Shown here in pieces: positions 1 through 7,755 of a stretch of DNA of 44,842 nt; position 1 is the stretch's first letter, and each line of letters begins with the position of its first letter. Under the pieces are notes generated by a model. It ran no database searches. It was not told where the DNA came from and saw only the letters and a list, made by a program, of their open reading frames with translations. The stretch is from Flavobacterium soyae. Its GTDB lineage: Bacteria > Bacteroidota > Bacteroidia > Flavobacteriales > Flavobacteriaceae. The position numbers and the translations under genes are program-made. The stretch is from contig NZ_JAJQXA010000026.1 of assembly GCF_021245985.1 (NCBI RefSeq), positions 1-44,842 on the forward strand. Reading direction: 5' to 3'.

Positions 1-57
1 TTAAAGACTACTTTTGAAGCTATACACACACCGCAATTTAATCAAATTGCAAGAATT

Positions 58-83
58 AGGAAAGCGAAAGCTTTCCTTTTTTT
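58..83 (+). terminator. Rho-independent terminator of an upstream plus-strand gene
   Basis: GGAAAGC (59-65), a GAAA tetraloop and GCTTTCC (70-76) form a perfect stem followed by seven T. It should end a plus-strand transcript whose gene lies at or beyond the left window edge. Possible stop codons for that gene are at 2-4 or 13-15, but too little coding sequence is present to name it. Confidence 0.8.
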
Positions 84-90
84 ATGCCAC

Positions 91-125
91 AAAAAAAGCT
101 GCCTCACTTTTGAGACAGCCTCTTC
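91..125 (-). terminator. Terminator of the DUF4252 operon
   Basis: Read on the minus strand, GAGGCTGTCTC pairs imperfectly with GAGGCAGC across a short loop and is followed by seven T. It lies 22 bases past the stop of the last gene of the sigma/DUF4252 operon. The same GAGGCTGTCTCAAAAG word recurs at 3873-3888, in reverse complement at 3966-3981, and at 44722-44736, so it belongs to a terminator family used repeatedly in this genome. Confidence 0.7.
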
Positions 126-146
126 TTCGTTTAAAAGTAAGATGTT

Positions 147-683
147 TTATTTAATCAACTGCTGTAAAGGTTTCAATTGTTCCATATCTATTTTTGATTC
201 TTTCAAAACAGACATTAAAGTTATAATGTTATTCGGGTTCATATTGTTTCCTAAAACACGAACAACGGCAAAACCATTTTCTTTTCTGTTTGCAAAAACT
301 ATGAATTCTTTGATGTTTTCATCAGAGCCGACATAACTTATTGATGCACCGTCTCTACCGGAGCCAACTTTCATTAATTCCTGATATTTTGGGTCTTTTA
401 ATATCGCCTTAACTTTATTTCGTTCTGCTTCAAATTGTACTTGATTTTTATCATTTGCTTTAAAGGCTAATATGTTCATTTTGTCAAATGAATTTATGGC
501 TTCTTTTTGCTCTGCAGACAATTTGGTATCGTCAAGATTTAAAATAGTAGACGAAATATCGAGTGCAATAAAGTCTTTTTTGTCTGTGTTTTCGACAAAA
601 TACTTTTGCAGTGAAGGCTCAGAATTACAACTTACAAAAGTTAGTAATGCTAAAATGGCTGTGGTGAAAACGCTGATTTTCAT
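147..683 (-). CDS. DUF4252 domain lipoprotein
   Basis: A 178-residue protein with a lipoprotein signal peptide (MKISVFTTAILALLTFVSC, acylated Cys at residue 19) and a body matching the DUF4252 family of Bacteroidota, including a region near 100-150 (LMKVGSGRDG, then NIKEFIVFANRKENGFAVVRVLG) that parallels its neighbour. The family has no established biochemical role. It is the last gene of a four-gene operon, 2 bases downstream of another DUF4252 gene and following an ECF sigma factor and anti-sigma-like protein, so it is probably an envelope target or accessory of that sigma factor. Family call is firm; function unknown. Confidence 0.82.
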   Translation of the reverse strand: MKISVFTTAILALLTFVSCNSEPSLQKYFVENTDKKDFIALDISSTILNLDDTKLSAEQKEAINSFDKMNILAFKANDKNQVQFEAERNKVKAILKDPKYQELMKVGSGRDGASISYVGSDENIKEFIVFANRKENGFAVVRVLGNNMNPNNIITLMSVLKESKIDMEQLKPLQQLIK

Positions 684-685
684 AA

Positions 686-1216
686 TTATTTTTTGCCTTT
701 AGAAGCTTTTTTTAAATCAGTTCCGCCTGGAAGCTGCATTTTGTCTGTAAGTACTGAGATTTCGTTTAAATCAAAATTACCTGTAAGCGATAACAAAACA
801 GTCTCGTCATTTTTTGCACCGTCAACAAACATCAGCAATTCTTTAATTTGTGTATCGCTTGCGCCGGATTTGACCATTATTTTGACGTTTTTACCACTGT
901 CGTTTACTCGCATAAGTTCTTCTAAACCGGCAGATTTTATGTATTTATCTGCAGAAGCTTTCATGTCAGCTTCAACTTTAGGGTTCTTCGTTGTAAACAC
1001 TTTTAAGTAGTCTAATTTTTTAATCAAGTTTATGTATTGCTGTGTTTCTTTATCAGAAGCATCAACTTTTACTTTGCTCATTAAATCAAACATTTTTTTG
1101 TTTACAATTACTGATGTTACATCGTCCTGACCATCATATTTGTCAAAGGCACTTTGAGCATAAAAAGCTTGTGTAACGAATGCGAAAACTAGAGTTATGA
1201 TGAAATTTTTACTCAT
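686..1216 (-). CDS. DUF4252 domain protein, exported
   Basis: I start this at the internal Met (MSKNFIITLVFAFVTQAFYAQ) because that gives a clean signal peptide of about 21 residues; the frame extends 15 codons further upstream to 1261, but those residues are charged and would precede the signal peptide. The mature part carries the typical DUF4252 pattern: DDVTSVIVNKKMFDLMSK, a lysine-rich middle, and ELLMFVDG followed by VLLSLTGNFDLNEISVLTDKM. Unlike its downstream neighbour it has no lipobox Cys, so it is probably periplasmic. The two paralogues differ strongly, so this is an old pair rather than a recent duplication. Function unknown. Confidence 0.82.
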   Translation of the reverse strand: MSKNFIITLVFAFVTQAFYAQSAFDKYDGQDDVTSVIVNKKMFDLMSKVKVDASDKETQQYINLIKKLDYLKVFTTKNPKVEADMKASADKYIKSAGLEELMRVNDSGKNVKIMVKSGASDTQIKELLMFVDGAKNDETVLLSLTGNFDLNEISVLTDKMQLPGGTDLKKASKGKK

Positions 1217-1279
1217 GCTTAGTTTATTGTTTTTTTGGTATTCGTGAATCGTTGATTTCATGATTATTTTTGTGTTTAA

Positions 1280-1735
1280 TTACTGTTTAAAAATTTTGTT
1301 TTTTGATTGTTCATATTCGTTAATGTATTGAACACTTTCAATACCTACATTAACATTGTTTGACAATAGTGCCAAAGCTTTCTGCGTTGCTGCAAGGGCT
1401 TCTTCAGGATCGTCGTAGGTTCCTAGTTCTGACTGTGCGACAACCGGAGTTGTTTTTTCGCCTGCAAAATAATAGGTTCCAATTCCTAGTAAAACAACAA
1501 CTGAAGCTGCAATCGATAACCACGCCACATTTCGTTTTTTAGTTTTTAGTGGGATTTCCTGCGTTGATTTTTGTTGTTTTACCTGAGAGAAATAACCAAA
1601 AATTGGTCTGTATTGCTCCAAATGCTGCGCAACATCTGATGAAGAAAAATATTCTTTTAATTGATTTTCTTCGGCAATAGTGGTTTCTCCCTGAAAGTAT
1701 TTTTCTAATATATTTTCTATTTTATCTAATTCCAT
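1280..1735 (-). CDS. Anti-sigma factor-like single-pass membrane protein
   Basis: Start chosen at MELDKIENILEKYF; four more codons (MHTV) are possible at 1747. The N-terminal ~60 residues (ILEKYFQGETTIAEENQLKEYF) resemble the cytoplasmic zinc-less anti-sigma segment common in Bacteroidota, in which a short helical region ends in an FxG(E/D) turn. A membrane segment follows at about 71-90 (VAWLSIAASVVVLLGIGTYYF in the longer numbering), then a ~60-residue periplasmic tail. It overlaps the sigma-factor gene by 14 bases, implying translational coupling and a partner relationship. No FecR periplasmic domain is visible, so it is not a TonB-receptor-coupled FecR. The call rests on architecture and context more than on sequence signature. 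Confidence 0.65.
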   Translation of the reverse strand: MELDKIENILEKYFQGETTIAEENQLKEYFSSSDVAQHLEQYRPIFGYFSQVKQQKSTQEIPLKTKKRNVAWLSIAASVVVLLGIGTYYFAGEKTTPVVAQSELGTYDDPEEALAATQKALALLSNNVNVGIESVQYINEYEQSKNKIFKQ

Positions 1736-2231
1736 AACTGTGTGCATTTATCATTGATTCTCTTATTTTTTTTCTTGCTCTCGAAAGTGCCACCCTGATT
1801 GCGGTTTCGTTCATATTGACGATTTTTGCAATTTCTTCAAATTCATATTGTTCTACATCCCGCAGCTGGATTAATATTTGAAGCTGTTCCGGCAGCTGAT
1901 TTATAATTTTTCCAACCCATTCCAGACTATCAGCATCTTCTAATTTCCGGTCTAACTGCGGCTCACGGTCTGTAAAATTATTATGAACAATCTGGAGGTT
2001 TCCGGCCCTTTTCGATTTTAACTGATCCAGGCAATAATTTTTTGTCATAGTCATTGCTAGTGCTTCGACATTATTGTAGGTGTCCAGGTTCTCTTTTTTG
2101 TTCCATAATTTTACCATTACTTCCTGAGTGGCATCTTCGGCTTCTTCAGTACTTGTAAGCAATCGTTTTGCCAGACGAAAAACTTTGTCTTTAAAAGGAT
2201 TAACTAATTCTATAAACACATTTTGGTTCAT
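1722..2231 (-). CDS. ECF-type RNA polymerase sigma factor
   Basis: 169 residues, normal for a minimal group 4 sigma factor. Region 2 is visible as EEAEDATQEVMVKLWNKKE with the following helix that contacts the -10 element (VEALAMTMTKNYCLDQLKSK). Region 4 carries LPEQLQILIQLRDVEQYEFEEIAKIVNMNETAIRVALSRARKKIRE, a helix-turn-helix for the -35 element. There is no region 1 or 3. It is the first gene of the operon with the anti-sigma-like protein and two DUF4252 proteins, and probably regulates this operon. The upstream 160 bases separate it from the divergent S41 protease gene. Confidence 0.93.
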   Translation of the reverse strand: MNQNVFIELVNPFKDKVFRLAKRLLTSTEEAEDATQEVMVKLWNKKENLDTYNNVEALAMTMTKNYCLDQLKSKRAGNLQIVHNNFTDREPQLDRKLEDADSLEWVGKIINQLPEQLQILIQLRDVEQYEFEEIAKIVNMNETAIRVALSRARKKIRESMINAHSYGIR

Positions 2232-2320
2232 AAATTAAAAGGTTATTCGTTAGCTTATATAGTCAAGACGAGGCACAATTATTTTTGTTACAGCGATATT
2301 GTAATTTTTTTATAAAAAAA

Positions 2321-2353
2321 GAATACTACTTAAAACTAAAGGTAGTATTTTTA
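2321..2353. promoter_or_regulatory. Hairpin in the sigma factor / S41 protease divergent region
   Basis: AATACTAC (2322-2329) and GTAGTATT (2342-2349) form a perfect 8-bp stem, extended by one wobble pair, around a 10-12 base loop, followed by five T. It sits 40 bases before the S41 protease start. It could be an operator dyad, a leader hairpin or a weak terminator; the sequence does not decide between these. Confidence 0.4.
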
Positions 2354-2391
2354 CGTTAATACAATACCATTATACCGAAACCTAATATTCT

Positions 2392-3831
2392 ATGAAACCA
2401 ATTTTAAAGTCTATACTCTTTTTATTTGTATTAACATTTTTTCTGCAGTCTTGTGAAGATGAAGATGATGTTAGGACTCCTGCGGAGTTACAAGTAAATG
2501 ATTTTATATGGAGAGGATTAAATAAATATTATTTATGGCAGGCTGATGTGCCTAATTTAGCCGATGATCGTTTTAGCTCGGAAGGAGTATTTAATTCTTT
2601 TTTAGCCGGATATTCGAATCCCGAAGATTTATTTCAGGATTTATTGAATAAACCGGTAAGCAAATACCCAAGCAACGCCATTGATCGTTTTAGCTGGATG
2701 GTAGAAGATTATACCGTTTTAGAACAAGAACTTAACGGAATCACAAAAAACAACGGGGTAGATTTTAAACTAACCCGAGTTGCCGAAGGATCTAATGATT
2801 TAGTAGGTTATGTGCGTTATATTATTCCAAATTCTGATGCTTCGAATAAAGATATAAAACGAGGTGATTTATTTACGGGTGTAAACGGAACAAAACTGAC
2901 GGTTTCAAATTACCAATCGTTGTTATTAGGCGCTGATACTTATACGTTGAATTTTGCTGATTACAATGGTTCTGCATTTGTTTTGAACGGAAAATCACTT
3001 TCTTTAACTAAAACAACTTTAGAAGAAAACCCAATTTTAATTAATAAAGTAATTACTTCCGGCAGCCATAAAATAGGCTACTTAATGTATAATGGTTTTT
3101 ATCAGGAGTATGATACCCAGTTAAATGAGGCATTTGGAGAATTAAAAGCGCAGGGTGTTACAGATTTCGTTTTAGATTTAAGATATAACGGAGGAGGTTC
3201 TGTGCGATCTTCAACCCGTTTGGCAAGTATGATTACAGGGCAGTTTGACGGCGAAATATTTTCGAAAAGACAATATAATTTTAAACAGATGGCTGGTTTG
3301 TCTTCTGATGAGCTTGAAGACTTAAACGAAAGATTTGTAACTAGTTTTGGTGGTACTACTGTAAATGGTTTAAATATGGCTACGGTTTATATTTTAACAA
3401 CTTCAAATACGGCATCAGCAAGTGAATTGGTTATAAATGGATTAAAACCTTATATTAATGTGGTGCAGATTGGTGAAACAACTATTGGTAAAAACGTTGG
3501 CTCAATGACGCTTTATGATTCGCCGAGTTTAGTATTGAAAAGTAATATAAACCCAAACCATAAATATGCGATGCAGCCTTTAATCTTTAAAATTTCTAAT
3601 GCTGCAGATTTTGGAGATTATACAGGAGGCTTGGTTCCTACTTATGTACAGTATGAATATGTCAGTAATTATGGGGTTTTAGGTGATCCTTCTGAACCAT
3701 TACTGAATTTGGCAATCTCTAAAATTACAGGTTCAACAGCTAAGAGAATCCAAAATGATCATCGTGAGGTTTTACCTTATATAAATGATTCTAAAAAAAT
3801 CAACGGATTACGAAACGAAATGTACTTATAA
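2392..3831 (+). CDS. S41 family C-terminal processing-type peptidase, lipoprotein
   Basis: 479 residues. A lipoprotein signal peptide ends at LQSC (Cys21), followed by acidic EDEDD, so it is lipid-anchored, probably in the outer membrane. A divergent PDZ-like segment lies at about 110-200 (GVDFKLTR, RGDLFTGVNGTKL). The S41 catalytic domain runs from about 220 to 430 with FVLDLRYNGGGSV as the conserved strand, Ser342 in TASASELVINGL and Lys367 in TTIGKNVGS. The 25-residue Ser-Lys spacing equals that of tail-specific proteases, so the Ser/Lys dyad is complete. The substrate is unknown. It is monocistronic and is followed by the nested hairpins at 3866-3988. Confidence 0.88.
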   Translation: MKPILKSILFLFVLTFFLQSCEDEDDVRTPAELQVNDFIWRGLNKYYLWQADVPNLADDRFSSEGVFNSFLAGYSNPEDLFQDLLNKPVSKYPSNAIDRFSWMVEDYTVLEQELNGITKNNGVDFKLTRVAEGSNDLVGYVRYIIPNSDASNKDIKRGDLFTGVNGTKLTVSNYQSLLLGADTYTLNFADYNGSAFVLNGKSLSLTKTTLEENPILINKVITSGSHKIGYLMYNGFYQEYDTQLNEAFGELKAQGVTDFVLDLRYNGGGSVRSSTRLASMITGQFDGEIFSKRQYNFKQMAGLSSDELEDLNERFVTSFGGTTVNGLNMATVYILTTSNTASASELVINGLKPYINVVQIGETTIGKNVGSMTLYDSPSLVLKSNINPNHKYAMQPLIFKISNAADFGDYTGGLVPTYVQYEYVSNYGVLGDPSEPLLNLAISKITGSTAKRIQNDHREVLPYINDSKKINGLRNEMYL

Positions 3832-3865
3832 ATAATTGCGTTTAAATATTTTCCGGAATGGAAAC

Positions 3866-3988
3866 AAAAAAAGAGGCTGTCTCAAAAGTAAAATCAAGCT
3901 GTTGAGAATCGCGTAAATGGAAAATTTCTCCGATAGGTATCCGAATAAAAAAGAGGTTGTCTCGACTTTTGAGACAGCCTCTTTTTTT
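3866..3988. repeat. Perfect 23-bp inverted repeat spaced by 77 bases
   Basis: Seven A, GAGGCTGTCTCAAAAG (3866-3888) is repeated exactly in reverse complement at 3966-3988. The 77 bases between contain a second, near-identical left arm (AGAGGTTGTCTC, 3952-3963), so the right arm can pair either with the distant or with the near left arm. It separates the S41 protease (plus) from the propeller gene (minus), which converge here. Confidence 0.8.
3951..3988. terminator. Bidirectional terminator between convergent genes
   Basis: AGAGGTTGTCTC (3952-3963) pairs with GAGACAGCCTCT (3971-3982) with one wobble pair and a 7-base loop. Runs of A on the left and seven T on the right make it functional on both strands. 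It should end the S41 protease transcript and the btuB-btuG transcript. Confidence 0.8.
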
Positions 3989-4021
3989 ACCAAAACAAAT
4001 AAAAAACAATTCTAAAGCAAA

Positions 4022-5065
4022 TTAATCGTTAAAATAAAAACCGTTTGGCCCCACACCAACCGCTAATTCTTTTTGCAAACTTCCGGTTAAACTATAAATG
4101 TAAGCTTTGCTATCAGCTTTAAAGTCTCCGCTGTCAGCTAAGTAAATATGATTGTTGTTTACTGCAAACCCGTATAAATAACCCAAACTAGCAGTTAATA
4201 TTGGTGTTGTTGAAGCTTCAGCCACACTAGTACCAATAGAGTAAACCGAATTACCTACTGTATAATAAATTTTATTTTCATAAATATCTAAAAATCCAGC
4301 TCCGTCTAATGATTCAGGAAATGTAATTCTAGAAACAGATTTGTCTGATAATTTTACTTTTACAATTTCGCTTCTATCTCCATAAGGACCTCTTAAGATA
4401 TATAAAGTTCCGTTTTCTTCTTCTATTGTATCTGCACTTGAACCAATTACTACAGGAGTTTCTAATGCTTTCGTTGCAATATTTACTATTAATAATTTAT
4501 CACTGTTATAAGGTTCAGTAATATATAATTTGCCGTTTTCTTCTATAATTCTGTTACCCGTTGCATTCAAATTGATTTTAGATTCAAATGTATTTGTAGT
4601 TAAGTTTATTACTGCAACGTAATCATCAGTATTTCCGTTTGGATTGTTAGTTGAGAAATAAGTATTAGCATTCGTTACATAAGCTTTACCATCTTTTACA
4701 ACACCATATCTTGGGTTGGCAAGTCCGCTGTCGATTTTAGCTATTAGTTTAAATGTGTATCTGTTTACTACATTTATAACATTAGAACCGCCTGCAATAA
4801 TATAGGCATTATCTCCGTCAAAAAAGATATTTTGAGCATATTTTCCAAGCAAATCTGTTCCGTTTGCTGCAGTGTAAGCATCTTTTGTGAATACGCTGAA
4901 ATCATCGCTTGAAAAAGAAACACTTCCTTGTCCTGCACTTCCTTCATTTAAAATGAAAAATCCGTTTTCATATTGTCCTTTTGATTCGTCATTATCGTCA
5001 TCACTCGAACAAGAAACGAATAACGAAACGCTAAGTGCTATTAAAAGTAATTTACTAAGTTTCAT
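4022..5065 (-). CDS. btuG: Surface beta-propeller lipoprotein, BtuG-like (YncE/DUF5074 type)
   Basis: 347 residues: lipoprotein signal peptide ending VSCSSDDDND (Cys19; acidic residues after Cys are typical of surface-exported lipoproteins), then repeated propeller blades such as NAYIIAGGSNVINVVNRYTFK, KAYVTNAN, KLYITEPYN, TLYILRG, KIYYTVG and HIYLADSG. It follows a BtuB-like receptor by 5 bases and shares its cobalamin riboswitch. In Bacteroides, a propeller lipoprotein in this arrangement (BtuG) binds B12 at the cell surface and caps BtuB. By architecture and context this is the same role; direct homology to characterised BtuG could not be measured here, so the symbol is tentative. Confidence 0.72.
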   Translation of the reverse strand: MKLSKLLLIALSVSLFVSCSSDDDNDESKGQYENGFFILNEGSAGQGSVSFSSDDFSVFTKDAYTAANGTDLLGKYAQNIFFDGDNAYIIAGGSNVINVVNRYTFKLIAKIDSGLANPRYGVVKDGKAYVTNANTYFSTNNPNGNTDDYVAVINLTTNTFESKINLNATGNRIIEENGKLYITEPYNSDKLLIVNIATKALETPVVIGSSADTIEEENGTLYILRGPYGDRSEIVKVKLSDKSVSRITFPESLDGAGFLDIYENKIYYTVGNSVYSIGTSVAEASTTPILTASLGYLYGFAVNNNHIYLADSGDFKADSKAYIYSLTGSLQKELAVGVGPNGFYFND

Positions 5066-5070
5066 AAATA

Positions 5071-6921
5071 TTAAAATTTTAAAGTTAAATACATGTTGAA
5101 ATTTCGACCCGGCATTGGCCTGTCTTCCAGGCTTTCATAATCTTCATTGAAGATGTTTAAAACCTGAAAACCAAGTTTAAAAGAGTCTAAGAATTTAAAA
5201 TCATAATCGATTCCGAGATTTGAAACCGTATAATCGTTTATAATTTCATCCGGATTATTATCTGCTCTTGTGTAGACAAATCCATTATATAAAAATTGAT
5301 AGTAAGCAGAAATTCTATTTCGGGAATAAGCGACTGAACCCGTTACTTTATTAAAAGGAACAAAGAAAAGCTGCTTTTTAGTTTCTTCATCTTTTGATGC
5401 AGTATAAGCATAAGAAGCATTTGCACTGAAGTTATTTTTACCGAATTGTTTTTTCCAGCCCAATAAAGTTTCTGCACCATAACTATTAACATTGTCTTTG
5501 TTTATAGGGCTCCAAATGCCATTTTTACCTGGAACCCATTGCAGTAAATCTTTAATTTTGATGTAGTAGAAAGTCTGCGTAAGCGAAATGTTTTTGAAAG
5601 TAAATACGTTTCCAATTTCGGCCTGATACGAACTTTCGGGTTTTAAATCCGGATTTCCGCCTTCGTCCCAATACAAATCATTATAAGTTGGAATTCTGAA
5701 ATTTCGGGATAAATTCAGTTTGAAATTGTACAACTTGCTAAACTGATACGAAGATCCCAAAGTGAATAAAACCGGAGATTTGTAATTATTTGTAAACTCT
5801 TTTCGAATACCGAGTTCGTTTTTCCATGCTTCAGAAAAATCTTGTTTCACTAATAATCCCGCAGAGCTGATTTCACGAACGTGATCGCCAAAACTGCTTC
5901 CGTAGCCTTTAGTTCTGTTATAATCAAAAACCCCATTTATTTGAGTTGATTTGAATAAGGTATAGCCTAAATCAGCTTTCGTAATTAAACTTTCGGTTTT
6001 TCCGTAAGTATATAAATTGGTTGAATTATCGGCAAAATATTGATAGTTTTCAAAAATGTATGCCGTTTTGAAATTGGTTTTAAATTTTCCAAAATCGCCA
6101 TCGTATTCTAATAAGTTTCGGTTGAAACCGTTTATATATTTGCTTTTCGTTTCAGTTTCTACAACCAAGGAAGTATTTCGGTCTGTATTTGAAAACTGAC
6201 TATAAAGTTTTAAAGTGTTTCTTGAGTCGATTTTATAACCGGCATTAGCGCTCATGGTTATAATATCATATTGCCCGTTTTGGTTCCAGCGCTGTTCGCC
6301 CCGCCAGGTATAACGGTTTAAATACTTATAATCGTTTGTAGAACTGTTTTTAGAAAAACCAATTTGTGCACTCCATTTTTCGTTAGAAATATTCGTTTTA
6401 TAATTTATTCCAATAGTGTTGAAACTTCCGTAATCCAGTTTTAAATTATTCTCAAACCGATTATAAAATGCCAGATCATTGTTTAAATGAACTGTACCGC
6501 CAATTGCGCCGCTTCCGTAAATAACGCTTCCTCCTCCGGCTTTTACACTTATCGAATTATAATCAGAACCCGAAATGGTATTAAAATCGGTGCTTCCGTT
6601 CATCTGCGAATTAATGTTGATTCCGTTCCAGATTACAGCCGTTTGAGAAGATGTAGTTCCGCGAAAAGAAACTGTAGAAAGCATTCCGCGTCCGTATTCT
6701 TTAAAATAAATGGTTGAATTGAAATTTAAGAGATCAGTCAATAAAGCTTCATTCCTGTTGATAATTGAATCACTAAGTTTTAAAACCGATTGAGAATTGG
6801 AGTATTTTTTAAGATTTGCGTCAGAAACTACGACTTCTGTTAATTTAATAGAATCGCCCTGCGCCGAAATCAATTGGCACAACATTAAAAGTAAAAAAGC
6901 AAAACGTATTCTTAAAGTCAT
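5071..6921 (-). CDS. btuB: TonB-dependent outer-membrane corrinoid receptor, BtuB-like
   Basis: 616 residues with a signal peptide (MTLRIRFAFLLLMLCQLISAQ), a TonB-box-like KLTEVVVSD just after it, a plug domain (about 40-145, including TAVIWNGININSQMNG and VIYGSGAIGGTVHLNN) and a 22-strand barrel ending in the C-terminal phenylalanine (MYLTLKF). The length matches BtuB rather than the ~1000-residue SusC class. It is the first gene after a cobalamin riboswitch, and the BtuG-like lipoprotein follows 5 bases later. It should import B12 or cobinamides across the outer membrane using TonB/ExbBD. B12 is assigned from the riboswitch and neighbours. Confidence 0.9.
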   Translation of the reverse strand: MTLRIRFAFLLLMLCQLISAQGDSIKLTEVVVSDANLKKYSNSQSVLKLSDSIINRNEALLTDLLNFNSTIYFKEYGRGMLSTVSFRGTTSSQTAVIWNGININSQMNGSTDFNTISGSDYNSISVKAGGGSVIYGSGAIGGTVHLNNDLAFYNRFENNLKLDYGSFNTIGINYKTNISNEKWSAQIGFSKNSSTNDYKYLNRYTWRGEQRWNQNGQYDIITMSANAGYKIDSRNTLKLYSQFSNTDRNTSLVVETETKSKYINGFNRNLLEYDGDFGKFKTNFKTAYIFENYQYFADNSTNLYTYGKTESLITKADLGYTLFKSTQINGVFDYNRTKGYGSSFGDHVREISSAGLLVKQDFSEAWKNELGIRKEFTNNYKSPVLFTLGSSYQFSKLYNFKLNLSRNFRIPTYNDLYWDEGGNPDLKPESSYQAEIGNVFTFKNISLTQTFYYIKIKDLLQWVPGKNGIWSPINKDNVNSYGAETLLGWKKQFGKNNFSANASYAYTASKDEETKKQLFFVPFNKVTGSVAYSRNRISAYYQFLYNGFVYTRADNNPDEIINDYTVSNLGIDYDFKFLDSFKLGFQVLNIFNEDYESLEDRPMPGRNFNMYLTLKF

Positions 6922-6954
6922 AATTTCTACACTCTTTTTCCCGAGAGCTCGATA

Positions 6955-7135
6955 TTTGTTACAAAGGCAGGTCTCCTGGCTTGCGTCTTGTTGTTTACCT
7001 TCCCACTCGCCGGGGCGAGCAGTGGTTTTGTAGTTACAACAAGCATTCTTTTTTTAGAACAAAGCTTACAGTTGCGGGAACAGCTCAAGATTTTACTTGA
7101 TTCCCTTTTAATGTGTTTTATAAAAACACAACCTT
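6955..7135 (-). promoter_or_regulatory. Cobalamin riboswitch
   Basis: Read on the minus strand, the region shows AAAAGGGAATC, then GAGCTGTTCCCGCAACTGTA, a GC-rich hairpin (CGCCCCGGCG) and the B12 box GCCAGGAGACCTGCC, in the order and spacing of the AdoCbl riboswitch. About 30 bases remain to the btuB start; in them a CGAGCTCTCG palindrome could take part in hiding the start region when ligand is bound. No strong T-run follows, so control is probably translational. It should repress the btuB-btuG operon when B12 is plentiful. It lies between cobC and btuB, so the upstream cob genes are not under its direct control. Confidence 0.95.
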
Positions 7136-7218
7136 AAATTTGCTGCAAAGATAAAGTTAAAATTATTGAATATTCAAATTTGTTTTACTATTTGAATTAA
7201 ATTCTAAACAAAACTAAA

Positions 7219-7755
7219 TTAAAATGTAATTTTTATGACTTGCCCAAAATCGACTTTATTTTGAAAAGCTTCTTTCAAAGGCAGTGAAGTTTGATGACAT
7301 AATATACTTCTAATAATTCCGGCATGAGTTGCAATAACGATAGGATGCTGGGTTTTTTGCGAAATTTGTTCTGCTAAAAAATCACCAGCTCTTTGATGTA
7401 ATTCCACAAATGATTCTCCGTTTGAAACTTGAATGTTTACAAAATCTTCCATCCACGGATTTAATTGTTCCGGCGGAATTTCGTTCCAGTTTTTTAATTC
7501 CCAGTCACCAAAATTCATTTCTTTCAATCGGTCATCTTCCTGATAAGAAATTGTTTTTATATTCTCTTGAATGTGTTTTGCTAAAATAGTGCAGCGTTTT
7601 AAAGGACTTGAAAAAATAATGGCTTCTGCAGGTAATTCTGAAATAATCCGGTCAAAGATTTCATCAAAAGGTTCGGCAATATTTACATCAGACTGGCCGT
7701 AACAAATGCCTTTTTCGCAGATGGTTTCGGTATGGCGAACTAAATAAATTTCCAT
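7219..7755 (-). CDS. cobC: Alpha-ribazole phosphatase (histidine phosphatase family)
   Basis: 178 residues opening with LVRHTET (catalytic His8), followed by GICYGQSDVNIAEPF, typical of CobC, then IIFSSPLKRCTILA, EMNFGDWELKNW and a second histidine in VIATHAGIIRSILC. It removes phosphate from alpha-ribazole-5'-phosphate or from the cobalamin-phosphate product of CobS during nucleotide-loop assembly. It overlaps cobS by 16 bases, so the two are translationally coupled. Generic phosphoglycerate mutase-like activity is an alternative by fold, but the context is decisive. Confidence 0.9.
   Translation of the reverse strand: MEIYLVRHTETICEKGICYGQSDVNIAEPFDEIFDRIISELPAEAIIFSSPLKRCTILAKHIQENIKTISYQEDDRLKEMNFGDWELKNWNEIPPEQLNPWMEDFVNIQVSNGESFVELHQRAGDFLAEQISQKTQHPIVIATHAGIIRSILCHQTSLPLKEAFQNKVDFGQVIKITF

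Noticed and set aside
142..336. Plus-strand frame at the left edge
   Set aside because: It overlaps the DUF4252 lipoprotein on the other strand and begins after a strong terminator; composition is that of a complement.
147..1216. Recent tandem duplication of the DUF4252 genes
   Set aside because: The two proteins share only family-level patterns, and one is a lipoprotein while the other is not; they are old paralogues.
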